From Ypsolopha sequella (Eukaryota; Arthropoda; Insecta; Lepidoptera; Ypsolophidae): a stretch of DNA of 64,000 nt. Of this stretch, positions 20,591-32,370 are shown piece after piece. The translations under genes and the position numbers were made by a program. The first letter of the stretch is position 1. The number at the start of each line of letters is the position of its first letter. The stretch is from NCBI GenBank assembly GCA_934047225.1, contig OW203988.1, forward strand, positions 1,612,001 to 1,676,000, written 5' to 3'. A model generated the notes under the pieces. The model searched no databases. It was given only the letters and a program-made list of their open reading frames with translations, and was not told the origin of the DNA.

Positions 20591-21481
20591 CCTCATGACA
20601 AAAGTCATGAAGGCACACAAATTAATAAAGTTATAAAAAATTATATATTTTGAAACTTACGCATATAAAGGCATAATTTTAAAAGTTATTTTCTGTAGTT
20701 ATCTCTGTACGGCAAAAAATAAAAAAACTAGCAATAATAAATATTTAATTTAAAAAAAGTTCAATTTTTTATTGTAATTAAAGTTTTTATTCATACATTA
20801 ACTAGTAAAATTGTTAGTAGGTTAAGGTTCTGAAAAAAAAGACAATTTAGGCTTTTGCCCGGTTTCATCTACAACTACTGGTTATGTCCCTAGGGAATTT
20901 CCTGTCCTCAGAGAACGAACTAAAACCTTTGTTCAAGTGAAAATAACATTAACAGTGAAAGAATTTTAAAAACCCCGTGGTTCAGTAATTTTAGAGGTAA
21001 CGCCCTACATACAAACAAACAAACAAAGTTACCTTTATTATAATATCATGAAACAAGCACTTTTCACGACAAGATGTAACAAACTTCGCGGCTAACAACA
21101 AAACCGCTGGTAACCAACATCGTGTCGTTTCTTTTGGTCCCTGCCTGCCCCGCGCCGAGGGAGCCCAGCGTAATTAAATAGTAATTAGGGTTCCACCGTC
21201 GCTGTACAGACTTGAAGTTTTCGGAAAACCTATTCAAAGCTGTTGGAAAGTAATTTATGGTCCTTTATACGTAAAGTTGAATCTAGGGTCTCGGATAGAA
21301 AAGTTAATAGGGATTTTTGTCTGCATACAATTTCATTAAAATGTGACTGTTTAAGCCAAATTTGGGTTAAAAACCCATAAAACGTGTATCTTATTGAACG
21401 AGCGAGTGAAGCAAGCGAAGTTATCCGAGTCTACTTGAACAATCCGGCGTTTGTAAGTATGTATATATACGAGTATGTATA
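20591..21481. other. Intergenic, nothing recognised
   Basis: AT-rich, with a short (ACAA)n run at 21013-21026. No gene. Confidence 0.4.
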
Positions 21482-21754
21482 TGTCGTGACCATATTGTAG
21501 ATCGTAGAAGTCATGATCTGGTTGGCCATGTCGTATTTCTGTTAAAATTGGGAGGGTCGCCTCGCTCCGCTCCGCTTCTCTCGGCTCCTTATTTTATCTT
21601 ACATGTAAACCTAACACGCTCCTCGTTGCTCCGCTTCGCTTCGCTCGTCTACGCACTTTTTTTTTTGCTTTTGGAGAATGATTTTGATTTCATACTTTAC
21701 GATCTGCCCAACCAGATCATGAAATGGTCAATTCTACGATATGGCCACGACCTA
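21482..21754. mobile_element. MITE-like element with about 48-bp terminal inverted repeats
   Basis: The left end, GTCGTGACCATATTGTAG through CATGATCTGGTTGG, and the right end, CCAACCAGATCATG through TACGATATGGCCACGAC, are imperfect reverse complements. Internal sequence is dominated by CGCTCCGCTCCGCTTC-like runs. A TATATG/TATGTATG context lies on both sides; a (TATG)n tract at 21757-21790 follows immediately. Confidence 0.65.
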
Positions 21755-22264
21755 TATATGTATGTATGTATGTATGTATGAATGTATGAATGTTTGTCCG
21801 ACGACAACTTGTCGTTGATCAGTATTTCATGAAATTTGGTACGCAAGAAAATGAGACAAAAACAAATTTAAGTTTGAACATGAGCCAAATCGTAACAGAG
21901 ATTGCCGAGATATGGGGTTGTGAGGAATAAATATTATGAACGTGAAATGTCTTGAAACTTTTTAATAGCAATTAACTATGTAGTAAATATTACATGTGAT
22001 TTTGTTAAGGCTCTTCCCTTCTTGCTTGTCATCGATCCGTGTACTAACTAAAGTAAATAGTTAACTCCATGTATTCAGAATGGGTTCACTACGCTTTCCC
22101 GAAACACGCTTTACCTTGTTACATTTCTACATTTTTACATTTCAGGTTGCAAGAGGTACATCGTGAGTTCATAATTCGGGTTGTTCACAGATGAAACTTC
22201 AGTGGAATCTACCAATGAGTACGTTGCGTCAGTTAGGGAGTAATTAGTTCAAGACATTATTAAC
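21755..22264. other. Intergenic, (TATG)n tract then nothing recognised
   Basis: The tetranucleotide run occupies 21757-21790. The rest has no recognised content. Confidence 0.4.
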
Positions 22265-24615
22265 AAAAAAAGAAACTATCCAGAATTACCAGATGAATCT
22301 AAACCCTCGTGTGTCCAAATCCATGACACTGTCACTTTCGTGAGTCAGAAATAAGGACTTTGATTCTGAATTTAAAAAGTGTCTGTGCCCATGGGCTTGA
22401 TAATATTTCGTCTAAATTTCTAAAGATGGGAGAAAATATCATTGTACCTTCACTTACTAGGATCTCGAATTTGTGTCTCGAACATGGTATATTTCGCACT
22501 TTTAAGGTCTTTCTCATCCGCGCTATCACAAGGATGGTGATAAAGTCAATATTAGTAGTTGCAAAGGGTAGTGCTTCGATAAAAATCAGCAATTTAAAAT
22601 TGTTATTTACCATAGTGTCAAAAGGGTTCCATACCCGTATTGTGTGGTGATACGGAACCCTTTGTTTGCGAGTCCAACTTGCACTTGCCCAGTTTTTTAT
22701 ATAAATAACCAAGTTAACTTTGTGACTGTTAATTAAGACAAAGTCACATTTAAATACATGTATATTGTTGTTTATAGTTATTTGATAAGAAACGACAACT
22801 TTTCTTTATTTGTTGGAAACTAGTGAGATTTTATTGTGTGCTCCTTTACACCGTCTATCCCGATCTTGTAAAGAAAATACCATATATTATGTGAAATTGA
22901 GAATTTTGCAAAGAGCATCATGAAGCCCTTCTTCTGATCCCTTATTGAGTATAGAGTATGAATTAGGCTGTATAAATCAAAGTCTCCAATGTGGGGTATC
23001 TGTCTCTGTACGCACATGTAACTCAGGATATGCTCACTCCACTTCTCTCACGAACGTGAACTTGCATGTAGTCCCTTTGTAATTATTAAATGTTATACTG
23101 TAACATACCCACAATAATTGATGTGACATACTTTACCAGCTCCTTAATAAATTTAATAGTGAAACATGTCTTTTGATTAATATGTTGTGTTTTAATTTTA
23201 AATTACATTCCACCAAAAACATAAATGTAAAAAAGCGGCCGAGTTATACAACATGGGTGAACCAATGCGGACTTTGGTTTAATAGCAATTTCTCTGATAG
23301 ATATCAGCAGATCATGTTTATGTCTGGTGATGCACCTATGTCCTCACATCCACACCTTGTAGATATGGGAGTTCCCAATGCTCAATTCTCGACCCTTTAT
23401 TGTTTATCTTGTACAGCGTTGATTTAGTTCACTCGATATCATCCTGCAAATTTCCGTTTCAATAATTTCATCTTTATATTTTCAAATTTTTCTAACTTTT
23501 CGTACTAACTTAGCTTTTACAGTGAACAATTTTAATCACGATTTAAGTAGTATCTCTGAATGGGCTGAAAATAACTGTTTTTCCATAAATCCTGCAAAAT
23601 CAAATTTCACGATTTTGGGATCAAAAAAAAGTTGAAGAACAATAACAATAAGCCTAAACCATCCGAAAAATCTTATAAAGGGACAGAATATTGAAAGAGT
23701 TTCTGTAGCAAGAAATTTAAGTCTTATTATGGATGAACATCTTCACTTCGAAGATCATATCACTGAACTGGTACGCAATAGTTTTTACAGACTAAGAATA
23801 TCTTGCACCAAGCTACTTAACCCAGGTTAACAAACTTTTAATGCTTTGTCCTTGTCACATCAAACCATAGAAATAAGGACGTAGCATAAAAAGTTAGTTA
23901 ACTTGGGTTATGTTGCTTGGCGCAAGTGAGGGCTTAAAGTACTTTATAATGTTTGACAATTCCTTAGTGTCGATATTGTGTAAAACGCTCATTTTGTCTA
24001 GATTGGGTTACTGTATCAATGTTTATCTCCCTTGCATTTACAAAAACTCCCAACGTCTTACAAAGAATTCAGAATGCTTGCGCGCGATTTTGTTTTAAAA
24101 TTCCTCCCTCCGTCACACGTAACACCTTTCCTGAATGACGCAGACATTCTGACTATTGAAAGTAGACAAAAGTTATACTTATCCACGCTATTGTTTGGGG
24201 TCATAAAAACAAAGGTACCGCCTTATTTGTTTAGAAAACTGAACTGGCGTGGTGCGCGTCGGGTTGCTAGGGCTTGTACTATGCCTCTCTCTGTGCCTCA
24301 CCACCGAACAGCTGCTTTCAGAGGCAGATTTCCTTCATTAAAAGCTTTGCTTTAAAGCAAAGTATCGGTAGTATTTAACTGGATACCTGACGCTAGAACA
24401 TCAACAACACCAGGTTTTCAAGGGTTCATTGGAAGAAACTAGGTCTGTCCTCATATTGAAGAAAATATTTGATTTATTAATCTTTTATCTAGGGATTCCA
24501 CCTATATACAGTGTTTTATCCGACCATTTAGTCGACCATAGTATATTTATGTCCCGACGTGATAGCAAGTAGGACCAATGCCAAATACAAATAAATTAGA
24601 TAAAATAAAATACCT
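22265..24615 (+). pseudogene. LINE reverse transcriptase copy, decayed, with internal insertions
   Basis: Plus-strand frames give in order: the pre-RT linker HGLDNISSKFLKMGENII (22390-22445) and KDGDKVNIS (22530-22556); WFNSNFSDRYQQIMF and VDMGVPNAQFS (motif B, degenerate) at 23270-23400; LSSISEWAENNCFSINPAKS at 23545-23605; VARNLSLIMDEHLHFEDHI near 23703-23770; LSRLGYCINVYLPC at 23995-24040; and a C-terminal region through LRKLNW and FRGRFPSL to 24355. The 3' end is near a TAAATTAGATAAAATAAAAT tail at 24589-24612. The motif A and FADD segments are missing or unreadable. An ACGGAACCCT-family scrap (22620-22712) and a small inverted-repeat element (23802-23926) interrupt it. Confidence 0.72.
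23802..23926. mobile_element. Small MITE-like element inserted in a LINE
   Basis: Ends CTTGCACCAAGCTACTTAAC and the reverse complement of GTTATGTTGCTTGGCGCAAG match with few changes, as do the inner GGTTAACAAACTTTT and AAAAGTTAGTTAAC. It separates the LINE segments NSFYRLRI and GLKYFIMFDNS, so it entered after the LINE. Confidence 0.65.
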
Positions 24616-24819
24616 ATTACTATTGACGCTACCTATTCCATTCTATTCATAGATTTGCTATGGTAGACGCGAGCGTAGAGAGTGAGACGAATTTCCCCCT
24701 GTTCCCCGGAACTGTTTTTTTTTTTTTCATTATGTCATATCGCGCTGCAAAGAATTGGCACTTTTTGGAGTTGTTTTGCTACGTATAATATTTTCGGAAC
24801 CTTTTTCTATAATTCTGGA

Positions 24820-25130
24820 ATACAGAAACGCGATTAAAAATCTTTCACTCGATAGAAATAATTATTAAAATGAGGTGTTCAAACACACACTTTCTCATAG
24901 TTTTACAAATAATTATTATGTAAAGACCCCAAACATATTTTATTACATGGGTTTTAACAATATTTAAATTTTGGTAAGTACTTAGAAATTTTTCTAGTAA
25001 TTTTTTTTTTATATAAATAAAAAAGGTTTTTTTATCTTTCTCCCTGAATCGGTCCCTCTCGCAATGTGCGTTTTTCCGCACGGAGTGACACTGCCCGTTG
25101 AAAACTCGATGCCTCACCTTAATGTAAATA
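24820..25130. repeat. Interspersed repeat shared with 60555-60865, copy 1
   Basis: Common blocks are ACAGAAACGCGATT, TCGATAGAAATA, ATTAAAATGAGGT/ATTGAAATGAGGT and CGGTCCCTCTCGCA/CCGTCCCTCTCGCA. Same orientation. No coding function is recognised. Confidence 0.55.
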
Positions 25131-25499
25131 CTTAAAATATAATGTAAATAAATCTAAAATATTGAATCCTCGATCTGCCGTATACTACCAGGCTCAAACC
25201 TTAACAAGAACCCTATACATTTCTGAAAAATAGGACAGCAAACCACCTGGTACTAAGTGCGATAGAGAAAAAATGACTAGCGCAGTCAAGGTCAGACGTC
25301 AGCGTAGCATTCCTTTTTCTGTATAGAAAATTAGAAAGTATTCACTAGATCTTCTTTCAGATATTTTTCACTCTGTCATTCAATGTGAAACTTCACATAC
25401 TACGTAAAGACAGCATTTCATTTCTACTGCATTCACTCGATGTTTATCTAGCCATATTCACTACCAACCTACCATACATAAGTTTAGGAACCAACAGTC
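25131..25499. other. Intergenic, nothing recognised
   Basis: No gene or repeat recognised. Confidence 0.4.
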
Positions 25500-26010
25500 C
25501 GTTATGAACCGCCAATTGTGACTAAAGACCTACCTGTAAACAAAATTTCAAGTTTCCAAGTCAACTGGAAGTGCTCTATAGGTTTTGATTCCCTTGCAAG
25601 TGGCAAAAATTTGTATGAAATTGAATATGTAAAGAGAAATAAATTGTCTGCGTTGAGTTAGAAGCCAAATTTTTGTATAGCACCATAGACATAGACCTCT
25701 AAAGCAGGGGCTCTACCGCGTAATTCTCATTTGTATCAACTTCAAGCAAATGCACGCGAAATTCAACGCGTGCAAAAGAGATGGCATGTTAGGCGGGCGT
25801 CGTCGCACGCAGGTCAAATTTCAATCTCAAGTTGATGTTGATGAAAATGAGAATTACGCGGTAGACCCACAGGTATCCGTTTCAACTTGATATCTCATAC
25901 GGAGCCCAAGCGAAAGGGTCGTGACAGACAGACAGACGGACAATGAAGTGATCCTATAAGTGTCCCGTTGTCCGTTATAGTAGTCCCGTTTTTTCATTTT
26001 CAGGTTGGTA
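25500..26010. repeat. ACGGAACCCT-family repeat, copy 2, carrying a MITE
   Basis: It shares CCTGTAAACAAAATTTCAAG, GGTTTTGATTCCCTT, TATGTAAAG and AAAGGGTCGTGACAGACAG with the copies at 2785-3247 and 35495-35990. The alignment is interrupted between ACCTCTAAAGCA and ACAGGTATCCG by an inverted-repeat element at 25708-25868. Confidence 0.7.
25708..25868. mobile_element. MITE-like element nested in a repeat
   Basis: Inverted ends are GGGGCTCTACCGCGTAATTC and GAATTACGCGGTAGACCC. A second small hairpin, GCACGCG with CGCGTGC, lies inside. Comparison with the uninterrupted repeat copies shows that the surrounding sequence is otherwise continuous, so the borders are fairly secure; a CAG is present on both sides. 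Confidence 0.75.
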
Positions 26011-27408
26011 CGCAACCGCCAAAAAGAAACATGCAGAAGCATCTAATATATAAATGGTCTTAACAATTCGTTCGAACGTTTTTCTTCAAAAAACTCCCAG
26101 ACTATCGCATTACTTGGCCACACTCAATCCAGCATGGCTCTATCAAAACTTGGCCACATTAACACCAGCTGCGCACGGTAATGCTGGTATTTTCAACTTT
26201 TTTCCACTTTCGACCCTCACCCTAGCTCGTGATAAAATGGACTGTTGCCCTTTCATTTGTGTTTTATATGACTTTATTTAAGTTTGGGAGAGGATTTAAA
26301 TTAAATGTTATCTCATGAAATCTTTTAGTTGACTTTCAGACTAATGCAAAGTTTTAGATTTATGAGTAAGAGTGTACGAGTTTTCTTGAAAATTAAATTA
26401 AATATGTTTATTTGTTTAATAAAGGTTCATTAAATACCGAATACAGGTCAGTTTTAATGTAAAATGAAAAACTTACTCATATATAAAAAATTGGTTTACC
26501 TAATTTTAATAAAATTATATATTTACTAATAAATAATGTGCAATAAATACAACAAAGTTGATAAAAATTTTAGGTCAATCTTATTAAAATCCATTACGTT
26601 TAGATTGCCACCTTGATATTTTTTTTAACAAACCCCAACCGGATTCACTTACAAGTGTAAAAAGTAAATAATCGTATATACGAATATAGATGTAGAAACA
26701 TAAAAAATATTCACATTGACTGTATTGTCATCTAAAGGAGTTTCAAATTACAATGATATTGTTGTGGTATAGAAATGCAGGAGAAAATTAATCAGTAGAT
26801 TTCGAATCTGAACCAGGCTAATGATATTGCAATTATATTGGAAATATGATGGAAAATGCAAGGAATATTGAATCTTATATAAACAAAGAAAAACATTGTT
26901 TTTATTTTGATATGTGCGATGAATGTGATTTTTGTGTAAATGTCCTTTGCCCTTGATAAATTCTTAATATATTTTGATATCATAAACCAGGTGGAAATCT
27001 GTAGTCTCTGCCTACCCCTCTGAAAGACAGGCGTGAGTATATCTATGAATGATATAATGCTTGTAAGCATTTTGTACTAAGTTAAATTCGAATTGAAAAT
27101 TCAACAAGATGTTAGATTACAGATAGATATATGTTCCACCAAGTGCCGAAAATTACAAGCATCAACATTAGAGTTCAAATCAACAAAATATTCTTACAAT
27201 CCATAATCTCTTACATTGAGATTTTATCAATACGACGAAAAGATTCTTCGAGATGAAGATAAAATTGTCATGATACCTTAGCCTGTGTGATATAAACATG
27301 ATAAAGTTATCAATCTTGCCAAGAAAACATATCAATCGTAAAAATATAAAATTTCACTAAATATTTGTTTCGCAGCTCTTGCTCTTGAACTTTTATCTAA
27401 AGTTTTGG
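26011..27408. other. Upstream of the MBF2-family gene; nothing recognised
   Basis: AT-rich, several short frames without features. Distal regulatory sites cannot be judged from sequence alone. Confidence 0.4.
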
Positions 27409-27443
27409 TATAACTCAAACTGATAATAAAGTTGTATATCAGT
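27409..27443 (+). promoter_or_regulatory. Core promoter of the MBF2-family gene: TATA box and arthropod initiator
   Basis: TATAAC at 27409-27414 lies 32 bases before the A of an arthropod initiator TCAGT at 27439-27443. This spacing is the standard one. The predicted 5' UTR (27441-27485) is short, about 45 bases, and ends in an A-rich context before the ATG. Confidence 0.6.
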
Positions 27444-27485
27444 AGAGTAAAAGTGATCAGAAAATCAACACAAAAAATATTAAAA

Positions 27486-30165
27486 ATGAGTTTACTTGCT
27501 CGCACATTGTGTTTGATTACCCTGTTTGCTTTCCTCTCTATGACAAGATCTAAGGACTTGCAAGTGGGGAGCAGTATCAACAACGTCATGGATTACAGTG
27601 AAAATGTGAAGCTGTCGGCTGTGCCACTGAAAACGAGGACGAAGAACGTGTTTTACAACAACGAGGAACTGAAAATCATCAAGGTGTGTACAACTTATAC
27701 AGCACGATAAAAATAACATACTAAAGAAATTAAAAAGTTTACTTTTATTTACCTTTCCTTGTCAGGTGGTACGGTATTCAACTTTTTGGCAGGGGTTTTA
27801 ACAATGATAATTTTCTACAATTATATTGGCAGGGGTAATAAAACGTTTTTAAAAAATATGTTTTTTTTTTATGAGCCGTTTGAAAGTCTACTCCTTACTA
27901 AACCAAACTAAAACGTTTATTGTAAACTAAGAGTACAAAAATGATGGAAATAAAAATAAGGATCTTGCAACTTAGTTGCCTTTTACTAGGCATAGCAAAT
28001 AGGGAGTGTGTACTTACATAATGTAACCTAAAAATAGAGGAATTTTAAACATCTTAGCTTATTTATTTTTTAATTAGTTAAATACTAGCTTTTGCCCGCG
28101 GCTTCGCCGCGTTGATTTAGTTTTTGTGTAGTACTTTTTACACAACATATTATTTAAATCTGGTTTGGAGTGTTTTTGGTGCAATTCTTTGATCTCCAGG
28201 TAAAGTCTCTTTCACGGGGCCTATTACCTATTAGTTTTTTTTTATTCATATTTAAAGTACGTTTATAAGAGCTCTCACTCCCACAGGGACTCACCGATCA
28301 AAGTTTTTCCGAAAAAGTATCAAAATCCCTATCAGTTGTCAAAAAATGACAAATTTGAATACGGCAGCGTAATCGGCAACCTTGAATGCCCTTCGATACC
28401 GAGTTTCGTGTGACCTGTCAAAAACTGTCAAAACCTGTAAAATTATTTTTTTTGTCATGTAGCCCTACCTTGACTGATCACTATAGTTGAAACCAAAACT
28501 CCCTACGATTAGCCGTTCGGGAGATATGGCTGATCAAAATTCTGTAAATTTTTCTTCTTTTCGTTTTTTTTTACCGTCGTCTAGATCTCACCGAGCCCTT
28601 TTCTTAGAGTACCATGAACATGGGTCTAGCAGCAGCCGTTTGGGAGATAAGGGTCTGTAAAGTTTTGATACTTTCGGCAGTTAGACAGCCATCAACATGG
28701 GCCTAACTCCAGCCGTTTGGGAGATACAGGCCGTCAAAGTTTTGACATTAAAAAAGAAAAACTTTTTTGGCACACCGTGGTCCAAGTATATCCCTTCCGT
28801 TCCAAAGATATTTTGCTGGAATATAGATAGATATAGACAGATAGATAGATAGATAGATAGACACATAGATATTAGATAGATATATAGATTGACCTCAAAA
28901 GGAAATAATGGAACCCTAATATGATCACTTGTGTGGCTGTCTGTCTGTCCGTCAACAACAGCCGATTTGCTCTGGCACACATACATTTTCATGTCCACTA
29001 TATTAAATGTCAAAATCGATGCAATTTTCGTAATTAATGTCCAAGAAAACCATAAAAACGACACCCATATTGATATTTACACATTTCAAAATTTCAACCC
29101 CATCGCACCCCAACAGGAAATGATGTTATTTCACGTTCACTACGTTGGATTTAGAAATCGTTGTTGTTTTCGTAATCAGCGACCCGATAAACCATACAAA
29201 CGATACCCATGTTGATTTTCAGACTTTGTCACCCCATTTCCCCCTTTTAGGGGTTGAATTCTGAAAAAACCTGAAACACGTGTTTACTCATTTATGAATA
29301 GGAGTACTCCTGTGAAGTCTCGAATAAAATAGTCTAACTAATCTTGTTTCCCCATACAAACTTTGGACCCCCGTTTCACCCCCTTAGGGGTAGAATTTCG
29401 AAAAACCCTTTCTTATTCCTTGTTTACATTACAAAGGAAAGCTTTGTGCAAAATTTCAGCTTTCTAGGTCGAAGGGTTTGGGCTGTGCGTTGATGAGTCA
29501 GTGAATGAGTCAGTGAATGAATCAGTCAGTCAGGACTTCTCTTTTTATATATATAGATAGAAGATAGAAGATAGATAGATTAATTAATTGAATATGGGAA
29601 TTTTTGTACTAAATATGTTTAAACTTTATTACTGGTTAATTTAAGTTCATTTTTATATTTTCTGGCAACTTATTAAATACTTTTACTGCCATATAATATG
29701 GACTGCAGTTAAGCATTGTTAATCTTGATTGTGGCAAATATTGTTTATTTTTGTTACGCGTGTACTTTTATTTGTTAAAATATTTCACGGTTTGTAAATA
29801 CGAACATACGTTATATCGTGAATATATATCGCGCGTAGGTTATAAAGTTATATTTTATAAGCGTGCAATTATTCTGATACGTTTCTTAGTTAGAAATAGA
29901 TCATTAGCATCCACCTTGTTACCCCACAATATTACTCCATATTTAAGCCACGAGTAGTAGTACCATAAAACCTTAAAAACCATTTTGCTCCCTTGTGAAA
30001 CGATCAGCCATTTTGTGGTTCCAGGGTGTGTCAGCGATCGATAAAGAGAAGTCGGAAGCAGCAGCCACGATCACGTCTGGAGGAGTGGGGTCCACCTTCG
30101 TCAACGTGAAGCTGAAGAGTAAGCGAGGAGACGGTCTGGACTATCAAGTCCAAGTCTTTGTTTAG
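27486..30165 (+). CDS. MBF2-family protein with signal peptide (two exons: 27486-27683 and 30025-30165)
   Basis: Spliced product of 112 residues. Exon 1 encodes 66 residues, starting at ATG 27486: a hydrophobic signal peptide (about 1-22, LCLITLFAFLS core), then DLQVGSSINNVM and ELKIIK. The donor is AAG|GTGTGT at 27683/27684, the acceptor CCAG|GG at 30024/30025, phase 0. Exon 2 encodes GVSAIDK, then the hallmark TITSGGVGSTFVNVKLKS, and ends GLDYQVQVFV. The GG-x-GS-x-F-V-x-V-x-L-KS block is the family signature. The Bombyx founder MBF2 was described as a coactivator bridging FTZ-F1 and TFIIA, but most relatives carry signal peptides and are abundant in body fluid or silk/epidermis, so secretion is the safer inference. 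Length fits the family. The 2.3-kb intron is largely repeat. Confidence 0.82.
28084..29555 (+). repeat. Large interspersed repeat inside the MBF2 intron
   Basis: It begins TACTAGCTTTTGCCCGCGGC, a start that I know from many lepidopteran repeat copies, and ends near CAGTCAGTCAGGACTTCTC followed by a TATATATA stretch. Internal CCCC/AGGGG-flanked blocks (CACCCCCTTAGGGG) are typical. The part 29130-29440 is repeated at 59462-59745 with roughly 85% identity by eye. A GATA microsatellite (28819-28890) lies within. Confidence 0.6.
28819..28890. repeat. (GATA)n-rich microsatellite
   Basis: Interrupted tandem GATA units, with ATAGACAGATAG and ACATAG interruptions. Confidence 0.85.
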
Positions 30166-30299
30166 AGACTGCTGGTCAATTGTGCGTTTTGTAAACTGAC
30201 AGGAGCTTGAGCAATCAGGGTTTGAGTTTGTTTCGTTAACATTTTATAAAGTGACTATCTAAGCCCTTTATGTCAGGTCTGCATCAAGTCGTCTTTTGC

Positions 30300-30409
30300 A
30301 ATAAATTCGTCTTACCCCTTCAACTTGTAAACATAAGCTAAATGGTATTAAACTTGTCCACACGTGCACCAAATTTAAAATGTCCAGCTCATACGTCGAA
30401 CTAAATAAA
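30300..30409 (+). terminator. Poly(A) signals of the MBF2-family gene
   Basis: AATAAA at 30300-30305 and again at 30404-30409, about 135 and 240 bases after the stop codon. Either could direct 3' end formation. Confidence 0.6.
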
Positions 30410-31113
30410 GTCCACTGAACTACTTGTATCATAAGCGTGTTTCATTTGTTTAAGATGAAATATATTGCATATTATAAAATATTCATTCATTCGTTTATTA
30501 AAATGTAAGTCGAGCTGAAAAGTATTTAGATAGAGACCAAAAGACTAATTTGATAAACAACAAACAGGAATTTATTTTGACTAAAACATAGCTATGGGGA
30601 AAGCTCTAAGCTAGTAACATCTTACTTATATCTGAAACGGTAACAAGCTAAAGTTAAATTACACTAAAATATTTGTATAATGAAACTGCAACATCGTGCG
30701 ATGTACGTTATATTTTGGTGATCGTAAATTGTTGATTTAAAAAATTTAAAGTATTGTTTGTAACAAAAAGTTTAATTTAAAGTTTCTGATTTCAAGCTGC
30801 TACCGTTTTATAAAACAAAGTGCGCAATAAAAACGTTAAATGGTCAAAGTTTGTTGTGGGGTAGCAAGCTGCAGATTTAAGTTCTCTAGAGAATAAAAAT
30901 ACTTTACTCTGTCTTTGAAGTTAACTGGACAGGGGCCTTTAGTAGCGTGCGGCCATGGTTAAGCAAGACATGGCATGGTTAGTCCTTGAATGCAACTGTT
31001 ATTAGATTTACATCTGGATCCCTCCGTGCACGTTAATTTCTTTACGTGTCTAGTGTGTTGGTACCGGTTGATATCGAAAGATGATGGTCGCTAATTACTT
31101 CTTGTAAACCAGC
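30410..31113. other. Intergenic, nothing recognised
   Basis: No open frame of note. Confidence 0.4.
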
Positions 31114-31340
31114 CCCCCTATTCTGTATCTTTAGTTGCCAACTGAACTGGGTGCCTATCATCAAAAACATAGATAAAAACTGAAATTTAAAAATTTCCTT
31201 TAGTGTGTATTGAACTATTAACAATCTGTGTCGTCACTTCAAGTGCGAACATATCCTTAGGAAATCGGAATTCGATAGTATATCTATGTTTTTGATGATA
31301 GGCACCTAGTCCAGAAGGCAACTAGAGATACATAATAGGC
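31114..31340. mobile_element. Fold-back MITE-like element
   Basis: About 60-bp arms: CCCCCTATTCTGTATCTTTA through GTGCCTATCATCAAAAACAT on the left; ATGTTTTTGATGATAGGCAC through GAGATACATAATAGG on the right. Confidence 0.75.
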
Positions 31341-31650
31341 CCGCATGTCAGAGGCCTGTATGGCGGCCTGAACAACCCTGACACCAGATTGGTCACTGAC
31401 CACACGACAATAAGAAAAAGAAGACGGAACAGCTTCGAAAGCCTACTTTTGAATTCACACTATTTACAGATTTTGCAGGGTTTCCTTTTTTTCAAAAACT
31501 ACTTTAATATCTGTTTATCAAGGCGAATACAACTCACAACTGTATAACTACAGCTAAAACTCACTCTGATTTTTTTACGAGAAAATCTCAACGAATGTCA
31601 ACGAAAACTTGCGAAGTTGTTGTTACACGCTTCGTAACATCCCGTGGTCT

Positions 31651-31711
31651 GGTCTGTGGTCACGGGCCATACCAAGTATAAAATATTTGTATTGCCCGCG
31701 ACCACAGACCC
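31651..31711. repeat. Strong hairpin, 17-bp arms
   Basis: GGTCTGTGGTCACGGGC and GCCCGCGACCACAGACC pair with one mismatch around a 26-base loop. It may be the core of a small palindromic element; no function can be given. Confidence 0.65.
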
Positions 31712-32370
31712 CGGCAGTCTGGAAAACACTTAATGAAGGTTACTCGAAACGACGAAGTTTTTGTGGTAAAAAAACAATCAAAGTGCACCTTAGCTGTAGG
31801 TAATAATAACTATCTTATGATGGATACCCACAAATTTTAGTTGTATAAAAAATGCACCATCCTTCTTGCTAAATTCAAAGTGAAAACTCTACGCACGCGT
31901 TCACAAAAAGCAGCGTTGAAATTGCAGCTTTATCAAAGTTAGCTCGCTGTTAACCGGCGGCCGCCAATATCGACGCGTGCAAACAAAGGCTTACAGGAGT
32001 TTAGGACATGCCCACCGCGCTGCATATTCAACGCCGGGCCGCCCGCCCAGTCGCCCACCCACCCAGCCGCCCTGCCGCCCAGACTGTCAACAGAATGGCT
32101 CAGGAGACAGGTGCACGACTTTGTATTGACACTATTATTTTCACAAGTAGGATAAGCTGAATCTACCTATGTGCAAGTTTCTCGAATCAGCCCGATTTTA
32201 TTGGCCAAAGTTAGAGACAGTAAATCTTCGGAGGACAGTTAATATATGCTTTTTTTTATTCTATTTTCCCCCGATAGTTATATTTCAGGGACCTGAAATC
32301 TGTACCTCAAAGCTAAACAATAATAAGTAAATTTTTTGGAAGTTTGGAAGAGAAATAAACTGTTGTATAT
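31712..32370. other. Intergenic, GC-rich patch at 32030-32090, no gene
   Basis: The patch consists of CCGCCC/CCACCCAGC repeats of low complexity. Nothing else recognised. Confidence 0.4.
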
